From positions 1-18,046 of the forward strand of contig DKVF01000006.1 in NCBI GenBank assembly GCA_002491065.1: DNA of 18,046 nucleotides, written 5' to 3'. Source of the DNA: Peptococcaceae bacterium UBA7185 (GTDB taxonomy: Bacteria; Bacillota; Peptococcia; Peptococcales; Peptococcaceae). Positions 7,198 through 13,966 of this stretch are shown piece by piece. Position 1 is the first letter of the stretch, and every line of letters starts with the position of its first letter. Below the pieces are notes generated by a model. It worked only from the letters and a program-made list of their open reading frames with translations, did no database searches and was not told the DNA's origin. A program made the translations under genes and the position numbers.

Positions 7198-7917
7198 ATG
7201 AACAGCGAGAAATTGATTGTTGCATTGGATTATGCTTATGAAAATGAAGCCCGTGAGTTGGTGAGCCAACTGGGAGATACTGTGAGCTATTATAAAGTGG
7301 GTTTGGAGCTTTTCCTGAATACCAGAGGCAGTATTATTGACTATCTGAAGCACAAAGACAAAAAAGTATTTTTGGACCTCAAATTCCACGATATTCCCAA
7401 TACTGTTGCTCAGGCGGCAGCTTGGGCGGCCTCCTTCGGAGTGGATATGTTTACCCTTCATGCTTCAGGCGGCGCAGAAATGATGCGCACCAGTGTGGAG
7501 AATGTGTCTGATATCTGCGCACGGATGAATATCAAAATGCCTCAGATGGTGGGCGTGACCATTCTGACCAGCTTTGACGAGGCCGGAATTGCCCGTGTTG
7601 GTTATAAAGACAGCATTGGGGATACCGTACTGAATCTGGCCAAGTTGTGTCAGGAGTCCAATATGCGGGGCGTTGTGTGTTCTCCCCACGAAGTGGCGCA
7701 AATCAAACAGGTCTGCGGCAGCAATTTTCTAACTGTCTGCCCCGGTATCCGTCCGGTATGGGCGGCCAAAGGCGACCAAAAACGTATTACAACACCGTCT
7801 GATGCCATTAAGATTGGTGTGGATTATATGGTAGTAGGACGGCCAATCACAAAAGCAAAAGACCCACAGGAAGCAGCATTCAAAATCGTAGAAGAAATCG
7901 GAGGCGTTACAGAATGA
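7198..7917 (+). CDS. pyrF: Orotidine-5'-phosphate decarboxylase
   Basis: PyrF decarboxylates OMP to UMP, the last step of the pathway. The 239-residue TIM-barrel protein has the catalytic charge network in DLKFHDIPNT (D60, K62, D65), a substrate lysine in YYKVG (K33), and the phosphate-gripping VVGRPIT block near the C-terminus. The ATG has AAGGAG upstream within the end of pyrC, nine bases after the pyrC stop. The gene overlaps pyrE by four bases. The dihydroorotate dehydrogenase gene (pyrD) and carbamoyl-phosphate synthase genes (carAB) are not in this operon and must lie elsewhere. Confidence 0.98.
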   Translation: MNSEKLIVALDYAYENEARELVSQLGDTVSYYKVGLELFLNTRGSIIDYLKHKDKKVFLDLKFHDIPNTVAQAAAWAASFGVDMFTLHASGGAEMMRTSVENVSDICARMNIKMPQMVGVTILTSFDEAGIARVGYKDSIGDTVLNLAKLCQESNMRGVVCSPHEVAQIKQVCGSNFLTVCPGIRPVWAAKGDQKRITTPSDAIKIGVDYMVVGRPITKAKDPQEAAFKIVEEIGGVTE

Positions 7918-8501
7918 GTTTAAGTTATGAAGAAACACTGGAAATTTTAAAAGAAACAGGTGCACTGAAAGAAGGGCATTTTCGTCTGACGTCGGGACTG
8001 CACAGCGACCATTATGTGCAATGCTCTCAGCTGTTAAAATATCCTCGCATTGCTGAAAAAGTATGCAGTGCACTGGCTGAAAAATTTGCCGACAACAAGC
8101 CTGATGTGGTCATCGGACCGGCAATCGGCGGTATTTTGGTGGCCTATGAAGTAGCGCGGGCTCTGGATGTACCCGCTATGTTTGCAGAACGGCAGGACGG
8201 TGTGATGACCTTGCGCCGCGGCTTTACTGTAGAGTCGGGACAAAAAGTCCTGATCACGGAAGATGTATTTACCACCGGCGGCTCGGCGCAGGAAGTAGTG
8301 GAGCTGGTGCAGTCCATGGGCGGCAATGTCATCGCTGCCGGCTCCATCATCGACCGCACAGCAGGCAATACGGTAAAGCTGAAAGTACCATTCCAATCTT
8401 TGATTAAATTTGAATTCAAGACTTATGACCCTGCTGACTGCCCCATGTGCAAACAGGGAATTCCTGCGGTAAAACCAGGAAGCCGTCCAGATAAAAAATA
8501 A
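7914..8501 (+). CDS. pyrE: Orotate phosphoribosyltransferase
   Basis: PyrE joins orotate to PRPP, forming OMP, the substrate of the pyrF product just upstream. The 195-residue protein carries the PRPP-binding motif VLITEDVFTTGGSA (112-125), FRLTSGLHSDHYVQ near the N-terminus and the flexible catalytic-loop region FAERQDGVMTLRRGF. The C-terminal CPMCKQGIPAVKPGSR is typical of the shorter PyrE subtype that ends in a CPxC block. The start is ATGA, overlapping pyrF by four bases, with GGAGG about eight bases upstream. It is the last gene of the operon and is followed by a strong terminator. Confidence 0.97.
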   Translation: MSLSYEETLEILKETGALKEGHFRLTSGLHSDHYVQCSQLLKYPRIAEKVCSALAEKFADNKPDVVIGPAIGGILVAYEVARALDVPAMFAERQDGVMTLRRGFTVESGQKVLITEDVFTTGGSAQEVVELVQSMGGNVIAAGSIIDRTAGNTVKLKVPFQSLIKFEFKTYDPADCPMCKQGIPAVKPGSRPDKK

Positions 8502-8521
8502 AAGTTTGTGTGATTTGAGAA

Positions 8522-8557
8522 AACATCTCCTTGTTCGTCGAGGAGATGTTGTTTTTT
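8522..8557 (+). terminator. Rho-independent terminator of the pyr operon
   Basis: AACATCTCCT (8522-8531) pairs perfectly with AGGAGATGTT (8541-8550) around a nine-base loop. A G and six T follow. It lies 20 bases after the pyrE stop. Confidence 0.95.
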
Positions 8558-8891
8558 AAATTTGGAGAATTATAGAAGGACGTGCGATATAAGTTTATGG
8601 CGCGGATATCTTCGAAGCATTGAGGGAAAGATGCAGGGATCCCCTATGTAACAAAATGTTACACAGGGGGGGAGAACCTGAAACGGAGATACCGGTGAAG
8701 AGATTGAAGCGCATGCGCTCTGGGAAAGTTTCTGTTCGGTGATGAAAAGGAGAGAGATTTTTAAAGTTTGGGAAATAGAGTTTTTTTACCTGAAAATACC
8801 CATTGCATCTTGACAAGCAGTAGATTTTACAGGAAAATATTCAGATACAGAAAGAGAAATTCATTGTAATGTATCATTAGGAGGAACTGTT
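8558..8891. other. Gene-free, inverted-repeat-rich region between pyrE and tgt
   Basis: No convincing ORF was found on either strand. Visible structure: a stem of CCCCT plus TGTAAC (8641-8652) with GTTACA plus AGGGG (8658-8669), one mismatch, loop AAAAT and no T run on either side. There is also a perfect 12-base palindrome AGCGCATGCGCT (8708-8719). Two related AT-rich segments, TTTTACCTGAAAATA (about 8784-8798) and TTTTACAGGAAAATA (about 8828-8842), can also pair with one another around a TTGACA (8810-8815). That TTGACA lacks a good -10 at normal spacing, so the tgt promoter is not pinned down. The region could hold a structured leader, a small RNA or operators; none matches a riboswitch I recognise. 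Confidence 0.45.
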
Positions 8892-10001
8892 TTGTTTGAA
8901 TTTGAGTTGATAAAAGAATGTAAAGATACCGGTGCGCGGGCAGGTATTTTTCATACGCCCCACGGCGATATTGAAACGCCGGTGTTTATGCCGGTGGGAA
9001 CCCAGGCCACAGTAAAGACCATGACGCCGGAGGAGCTGAAGGCGTGCAACGCGCAGATTATTTTGAGCAACACCTATCATCTTTATTTGCGTCCCGGACA
9101 TCAGTTGATAGAGGAGGCTGGCGGTCTGCATGAATTTATGGGCTGGGATCGCCCTATTTTAACCGACAGCGGAGGATTTCAGGTGTTTAGTTTGGGCGAT
9201 CTGCGCAAAATCAAAGAAGAAGGTGTGGAATTCCGTTCCCATATAGATGGCTCAAAGCATTTATTCACGCCGGAACGTGTGATGGAGATTGAAAATGCTT
9301 TAGGGGCAGATATCATCATGGCATTTGATGAGTGCAATCCTTATCCGGCAACCTACGACTATGTGAAAAATTCCAGTGACCGTACCTTTCGCTGGCTGGA
9401 GCGCTGCAAGGCGGCCCACAAGCGTGAAGATCAGGCATTGTTTGGGATTATACAAGGCGGTATGTATCGGGAATTAAGAGAAAAAAGCGCACGGGATATC
9501 ACTTCCATTGATTTGCCCGGCTACGGGATTGGTGGTCTCAGTGTGGGCGAACCGCCGGAGAAAATGTATGAGATGCTGGAGTATACCACGCCGCTTATGC
9601 CCAAAGGCAAGCCGCGCTACCTTATGGGTGTCGGAGCGCCTGACAATTTGGTGGAAGGTGTGATTCGCGGAGTGGATATGTTTGACTGCGTGTTGCCTAC
9701 CCGTATTGCGCGCAATGGCACGGTGTTCACCAAATCTGGCAAACTGGTCATTCGCAATGCGGAGTATGCCCGTGATTTCCGCCCTATGGAGGAAGGCTGC
9801 CAATGCTATGCCTGCCAAAACTACAGTCGTGCGTATATACGCCATCTGATCAAAGCAGGCGAGGTACTGGGCATCCGCCTGACCACCATCCACAATATTT
9901 ATTTTTTGACCAATTTGATGCGGGAACTGCGTCAGGCTATTTTGGAAGACCGGGTGTTGGAGTTCCGTCGGGACTTTTACAAAAATTTGGACAGAAAATA
10001 A
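8892..10001 (+). CDS. tgt: tRNA-guanine transglycosylase (queuine tRNA-ribosyltransferase)
   Basis: Tgt exchanges the wobble guanine of GUN-anticodon tRNAs (Asp, Asn, His, Tyr) for the queuosine precursor preQ1. The 369-residue protein has the general-acid region TDSGGFQVFSLG with D92 and GGLSVGEPPEKM (214-225). The nucleophile segment is DMFDCVLPTRIARNG (D265 expected as nucleophile). The zinc site is C303, C305, C308 and H334. The start is TTG at 8892: AGGAGG at 8879-8884 lies seven bases upstream, there is no nearby ATG, and the protein then begins at the usual family position. Linkage to yajC and secDF is the common bacterial arrangement; queA is not present here. Confidence 0.97.
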   Translation: MFEFELIKECKDTGARAGIFHTPHGDIETPVFMPVGTQATVKTMTPEELKACNAQIILSNTYHLYLRPGHQLIEEAGGLHEFMGWDRPILTDSGGFQVFSLGDLRKIKEEGVEFRSHIDGSKHLFTPERVMEIENALGADIIMAFDECNPYPATYDYVKNSSDRTFRWLERCKAAHKREDQALFGIIQGGMYRELREKSARDITSIDLPGYGIGGLSVGEPPEKMYEMLEYTTPLMPKGKPRYLMGVGAPDNLVEGVIRGVDMFDCVLPTRIARNGTVFTKSGKLVIRNAEYARDFRPMEEGCQCYACQNYSRAYIRHLIKAGEVLGIRLTTIHNIYFLTNLMRELRQAILEDRVLEFRRDFYKNLDRK

Positions 10002-10062
10002 AGGAGTTTACAGTTTTTAGCACGAAACTAAGGAACAGAAGATAAATGAGGGGGTGCAAAAA

Positions 10063-10437
10063 GTGGGTGGTAATATGAGTGGAATGATTTCTTTGCTGCT
10101 GGTTGTTGCCTTTATGTGGTTCTTGTTGATTCGTCCTCAGCAGAAACAGGCAAAGAAGCGTGCCGAGATGCTTACTGCTTTGAAGGTAGGCGATAAAATT
10201 GTGACCATCGGCGGAATTTGCGGTGTGATCCAACAGCTGACCGACGATAAAATCTTTATAGAAGTTGCCGACGGCATTGTGATTGAAATGCTGCGGAATT
10301 CTATTTCTTCTATTGATGCAGGAGAAGAAGACCTGCCCAATCCTTTTGAGGAAGAGGAAGACGATGACGAAGATGTCTACTACGACGAGGATGAGGAAGA
10401 TGGCATAGAGCTGGACGAAACAAAGAAAGACAACTAA
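10063..10437 (+). CDS. yajC: Preprotein translocase accessory subunit YajC
   Basis: YajC is a small inner-membrane protein that associates with SecD-SecF and the SecYEG channel. It has one N-terminal membrane segment (about residues 5-22), the hallmark LLIRPQQKQ just after it, and the KVGDKIVTIGGICGVI block of the cytoplasmic domain. The last 35 or so residues are unusually acidic, with runs such as EEEEDDDED and DEDEED; most YajC proteins lack this tail. The start is uncertain. GTG at 10063 has AGGGGG eight bases upstream and gives 124 residues. GTG at 10054 and ATG at 10075 are in-frame alternatives. The secD and secF genes lie 3.5 kb downstream, beyond nrdG-nrdD. Confidence 0.92.
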   Translation: MGGNMSGMISLLLVVAFMWFLLIRPQQKQAKKRAEMLTALKVGDKIVTIGGICGVIQQLTDDKIFIEVADGIVIEMLRNSISSIDAGEEDLPNPFEEEEDDDEDVYYDEDEEDGIELDETKKDN

Positions 10438-10452
10438 AGAAGCACACAAAGA

Positions 10453-10502
10453 AAAGCTGCTGTGCCAATAGCAGAGAAGTCTATGGGCACGGCAGCTTTT
10501 TT
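10453..10502 (+). terminator. Rho-independent terminator after yajC
   Basis: A 14-base stem (AAAGCTGCTGTGCC at 10453-10466 with GGCACGGCAGCTTT at 10486-10499, one wobble) holds a 19-base loop. Its 3' end runs into six T (10497-10502). It begins 15 bases after the yajC stop and separates tgt-yajC from the nrd genes. Confidence 0.92.
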
Positions 10503-10514
10503 GTGAGAATAGAT

Positions 10515-10568
10515 ACTATATTTGGTCATATTTTGGGGAAAATAGCGAAAAGCAATACTAAATATAGT
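10515..10568. promoter_or_regulatory. Pair of NrdR-like operator boxes upstream of nrdG-nrdD
   Basis: ACTATATTTGGT (10515-10526) and the better ACTAAATATAGT (10557-10568, a perfect palindrome) resemble the core of the NrdR box, whose reported consensus is close to CwAtATaTwG. They match at 8 and 9 of 10 core positions by eye. Their starts are 42 bases apart, four helical turns, in keeping with the tandem, in-phase arrangement of NrdR sites upstream of ribonucleotide reductase genes. A -10-like TATAAA (10578-10583) just downstream would put the second box at a -35 position. nrdR is not in the window, so regulation by it is inference. Confidence 0.55.
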
Positions 10569-10689
10569 AAAAATATGTATAAAATAAACAGAGGTGATAA
10601 TATTAAAGATCTTTTTGCAAATCAAAAAATGGCTTTATCAAAGGGGTTTGTTTGCCTTTTCAGTGACAGTAGATAGAATATACATCAAT

Positions 10690-10718
10690 TTGAACGTCAG
10701 TGCGAAAGATGATATAAT
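10690..10718 (+). promoter_or_regulatory. Sigma-A-type promoter directly upstream of nrdG
   Basis: TTGAAC (10690-10695) and a perfect TATAAT (10713-10718) are 17 bases apart, giving a leader of about 27 bases before the nrdG ATG. It lies about 120 bases downstream of the NrdR-like boxes, so nrdG-nrdD may have two start points. Confidence 0.65.
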
Positions 10719-10751
10719 TTTGAAGCAGATAGTTTGAAGGGACGTGAAGGA

Positions 10752-11474
10752 ATGGTATCTCTGCAAGGGCTTCAAAAATTGACATTGCTGGACTATCCAG
10801 AAAAAGTGGCATGTACTGTCTTTACCGGCGGCTGCAATTTTCGCTGTCCCTTTTGCCAAAACAGAGATCTGTTACTTTGTGGACAGCCCAGCCAATATAG
10901 TGAGGCAGAGCTGCTGGGGTTTCTGCAAAAGCGGCGGGGACTTTTGGATGGTGTTTGCATCAGCGGCGGCGAGCCACTCTTGCAGGAAGAATTGCCGCAG
11001 CTTTTAGAGAAAATCAAGGCCATGGGTTATTGTGTGAAGCTGGATACCAACGGCAGTTTTCCAGAGCAATTGCAGCAGCTTGTGGCAGAGGAACTGGTGG
11101 ATTATGTGGCCATGGATATTAAGAGCAGTCCTGCCCAGTATGGTACAGCCAGTGGGGTGGGCAGGCTTTATTTATCTAAAGTGCAGCAGAGTGTGCAGTT
11201 TTTGCTGCAGGGCACTGTGCCTTACGAGTTTCGTACCACGGTGGTGCAGGAACTTCACGGGGCAGAAGAACTGCAGGCCATTGGACATTGGCTCCAGGGT
11301 GCACAGCAGTATTTTCTGCAGGGCTTTGAGGATTCGGAGCATGTGCTGAAGCCTGGCTTGCACAGCTACAGCGCGGCAGAGATGGAGAGACTGCGGCAGC
11401 TGGTGCTTCCGTGGGTGCCGCAGACGGCGCTGCGGGGAATTACGGCAGATAAAATATCAATAGAGAAAATGTAG
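10752..11474 (+). CDS. nrdG: Anaerobic ribonucleoside-triphosphate reductase activating protein (radical SAM)
   Basis: This radical-SAM enzyme uses S-adenosylmethionine and a 4Fe-4S cluster to install the glycyl radical on NrdD, encoded next door. The cluster motif is CNFRCPFC (CxxxCxxC) near residue 28. ISGGEPLLQ and VKLDTNGSFP are the SAM-binding and barrel motifs. At 240 residues, and beginning with the LQKLTLLDYPEKVACTVFT pattern, it belongs to the NrdG2-like subfamily rather than the shorter E. coli type. The frame extends to a TTG at 10734, but the ATG at 10752 fits the family start and has AAGGGA nine bases upstream. It sits 16 bases before nrdD and is surely cotranscribed with it. Confidence 0.95.
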   Translation: MVSLQGLQKLTLLDYPEKVACTVFTGGCNFRCPFCQNRDLLLCGQPSQYSEAELLGFLQKRRGLLDGVCISGGEPLLQEELPQLLEKIKAMGYCVKLDTNGSFPEQLQQLVAEELVDYVAMDIKSSPAQYGTASGVGRLYLSKVQQSVQFLLQGTVPYEFRTTVVQELHGAEELQAIGHWLQGAQQYFLQGFEDSEHVLKPGLHSYSAAEMERLRQLVLPWVPQTALRGITADKISIEKM

Positions 11475-11490
11475 AAACAGGGGTGTTCAG

Positions 11491-13869
11491 ATGTATACAG
11501 TGATGAAGCGAGACGGCACGGTGGCAGATTTTGATATTGCTAAAATCAGCAAGGCGATTACCAGAGCTTTTGAAGCTCAGGAAAAGCAATATCATCCCAG
11601 CGTCATTGATTTGCTGGCCTTGAAGGTGACAGCGGATTTTGAGCCAAAAATTAAAAATGACCGGATTCAGGTGGAGGATATTCAGGACAGTGTGGAAGCT
11701 GTGCTGATTCAGGCAGGCTATGCAGATATTGCCAAAGCCTATATTTTGTATCGCAAGCAGCGGGAAAAAATTCGCAATATGAAGTCCACTATTTTGGACT
11801 ATAAGGATTTGGTGGATAGTTATTTGAATGTGACCGACTGGCGGGTAAAAGAGAACTCTACAGTAACCTATTCGGTAGGTGGGTTGATCTTGAGCAATAG
11901 CGGAGCCATTACGGCCAATTACTGGCTGTCGGAAATTTATGATGAGGAGATTGCCAATGCCCATCGCAATGCTTTTTTGCATATTCATGATTTGTCTATG
12001 CTGACAGGCTACTGCGCCGGCTGGTCGCTGAAACAGCTGATTCAGGAAGGACTGGGCGGTATTCCAGGAAAAATCACTTCTGCGCCGGCCCGGCATTTGT
12101 CCACTTTGTGCAACCAGATGGTAAACTTTTTGGGCATTATGCAGAACGAATGGGCGGGTGCGCAGGCGTTTTCTTCCTTTGATACCTATCTGGCTCCTTT
12201 TGTCAAGGTAGATGATTTGAGCTATGAGCAGGTGAAAAAATGCATTGAGACCTTTGTTTACGGTGTGAATACGCCCAGCCGCTGGGGAACCCAGTCGCCC
12301 TTTACCAATATCACGCTGGACTGGGATGTGCCGGCTGACCTGGCAGAGCTTAATGCTATCGTGGGCGGCAAAGAAATGGATTTCAAATATAAAGACTGCA
12401 AAAAAGAAATGGATATGATCAACAAGGCTTTTATTGAAATCATGATAGAAGGAGACGCCGACGGCCGCGGTTTCCAATATCCCATTCCAACCTATTCTAT
12501 CACCAAGGATTTTGACTGGAGTGATACGGAGAACAACAGACTGCTCTTTGAGATGACCTCAAAGTACGGGACGCCGTATTTCTCCAATTATATCAACAGT
12601 GATATGGAGCCCAGCGATGTGCGCAGCATGTGCTGTCGGCTGCGTTTGGATTTGCGGGAATTGCGCAAAAAATCAGGCGGATTCTTTGGCAGTGGGGAGA
12701 GCACCGGCTCCGTTGGCGTGGTCACCATCAATCTGCCGCGGATTGCCTATCTGGCAGAGGACGAGCATGATTTTTATGTGCGGCTGGATAAGCTGATGGA
12801 CATTGCCGCCCGTTCTCTGAAAATCAAGCGGGCAGAGATTACCAAGCTGCTGCAGGAAGGGCTGTATCCTTATACAAAACGTTATCTGGGTAATTTTGAC
12901 AATCACTTTTCCACCATCGGCCTGATTGGCATGAATGAGGCTGCTTTGAATGCCAAATGGCTGGGTGTGGATCTGACCCACAGAGAAGCGCAGCAGTTTG
13001 CCAAAGATGTGCTGAATCATATGCGGGAACGCCTGTCCGATTATCAGGAGCAATACGGAGATCTGTACAATCTGGAAGCCACGCCGGCGGAATCGACTAC
13101 CTATCGTCTGGCCAAGCATGACGTGGCCCAGTATCCTGATATCATCACCGCCTCGGAGGGCAATCATACGCCTTATTATACCAACAGCTCCCATCTGCCG
13201 GTGGGCTACACCGAGGATATTTTCACAGCGCTGGATATTCAGGACGAGCTGCAGACATTGTACACATCGGGTACGGTATTTCATGCATTTTTGGGCGAAA
13301 AGCTGCCTGACTGGCAGGCTGCTGCGGCGTTGGTGCGCAAGATTGCCGAAAATTACACGCTGCCCTATTATACGTTGTCGCCCACCTATTCCATCTGTCA
13401 GCAGCATGGATATCTCAGCGGCGAGCAGCACAGCTGTCCTGTTTGCGGCGCCAAGACCGAGGTATACAGTCGCATTACCGGATATTACCGGCCGGTGCAG
13501 AACTGGAATGACGGAAAATGTGAGGAGTTCAAGGACCGCAAGGTGTATGATATCGGCAAGTCCGTATTAAAACGGCAGAAAGCGGAGGAAGAAACGGCAC
13601 AGCAGCAGGCGAAAAGTGAAGCGTATGATTCTGCGAAAGCCCAGATTTTCCTGTTCACAACGGCAACCTGTCCCAACTGTAAAATGGCTGAGGGATTTTT
13701 ACAGGCTCAGGATGTGGCTTATGTAAAATTGGCCGCAGAGGAACATGCCGATTTGGTGCGGAAGTATGGTATTTTACAGGCGCCGACATTAGTTGTAGAC
13801 CAGAACAGTAATGTGCAAAAGTTTATGAATGTGTCGGAAATTCGCCGTTATGCTGAACAACGGTGTTAA
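11491..13869 (+). CDS. nrdD: Anaerobic (class III) ribonucleoside-triphosphate reductase with C-terminal glutaredoxin-like domain
   Basis: NrdD reduces ribonucleoside triphosphates to dNTPs under anaerobic conditions using a glycyl radical. The 792-residue protein starts with an ATP-cone allosteric domain (about 1-95; MKRDGTVADFDIAKI). The ten-stranded barrel follows, including the conserved MCCRLRLD region and FGSGESTGSVGVVTINLPRI. The zinc site is C636, H639, C649 and C652. The radical glycine is G664 in RITGYYRPV. Unusually, residues about 713-792 form a separate thioredoxin-fold domain of glutaredoxin/NrdH type, with the redox pair CPNC (727-730) and the cis-proline segment QAPTLVV. The A/E/Q/K-rich stretch about 685-712 looks like a linker. 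This suggests a built-in thiol reductant instead of formate. The ATG has AGGGGTG upstream. Confidence 0.97.
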   Translation: MYTVMKRDGTVADFDIAKISKAITRAFEAQEKQYHPSVIDLLALKVTADFEPKIKNDRIQVEDIQDSVEAVLIQAGYADIAKAYILYRKQREKIRNMKSTILDYKDLVDSYLNVTDWRVKENSTVTYSVGGLILSNSGAITANYWLSEIYDEEIANAHRNAFLHIHDLSMLTGYCAGWSLKQLIQEGLGGIPGKITSAPARHLSTLCNQMVNFLGIMQNEWAGAQAFSSFDTYLAPFVKVDDLSYEQVKKCIETFVYGVNTPSRWGTQSPFTNITLDWDVPADLAELNAIVGGKEMDFKYKDCKKEMDMINKAFIEIMIEGDADGRGFQYPIPTYSITKDFDWSDTENNRLLFEMTSKYGTPYFSNYINSDMEPSDVRSMCCRLRLDLRELRKKSGGFFGSGESTGSVGVVTINLPRIAYLAEDEHDFYVRLDKLMDIAARSLKIKRAEITKLLQEGLYPYTKRYLGNFDNHFSTIGLIGMNEAALNAKWLGVDLTHREAQQFAKDVLNHMRERLSDYQEQYGDLYNLEATPAESTTYRLAKHDVAQYPDIITASEGNHTPYYTNSSHLPVGYTEDIFTALDIQDELQTLYTSGTVFHAFLGEKLPDWQAAAALVRKIAENYTLPYYTLSPTYSICQQHGYLSGEQHSCPVCGAKTEVYSRITGYYRPVQNWNDGKCEEFKDRKVYDIGKSVLKRQKAEEETAQQQAKSEAYDSAKAQIFLFTTATCPNCKMAEGFLQAQDVAYVKLAAEEHADLVRKYGILQAPTLVVDQNSNVQKFMNVSEIRRYAEQRC

Positions 13870-13904
13870 TTTGCGTAAAATCGCAGGATCAGCGGAAAAA
13901 ATAT

Positions 13905-13933
13905 TTGCACTATTGGCAAAACAGCTATATAAT
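13905..13933 (+). promoter_or_regulatory. Probable promoter of secD-secF
   Basis: A perfect TATAAT (13928-13933) lies 17 bases after a poor -35, TTGCAC (13905-13910); with an 18-base spacer TTTGCA is an alternative. A 5-base inverted repeat TTTGC-N7-GCAAA (13904-13920) covers the -35 and spacer. No terminator was seen after nrdD, so some read-through from the nrd genes is likely too. Confidence 0.6.
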
Positions 13934-13966
13934 AGATGCGTATTTGAATTTTAGGAGGATCGATTT

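Noticed and set aside
8687..8813. Short frames upstream of tgt (15 codons from GTG 8697, then 23 codons from an ATG near 8742)
   Set aside because: Tiny, weak ribosome binding sites, unremarkable composition; more likely chance frames within structured non-coding DNA.
11440..12477. A 345-codon minus-strand frame opposite nrdD
   Set aside because: It is a shadow of the nrdD ATP-cone and barrel coding sequence and shows no protein motifs or start signal.
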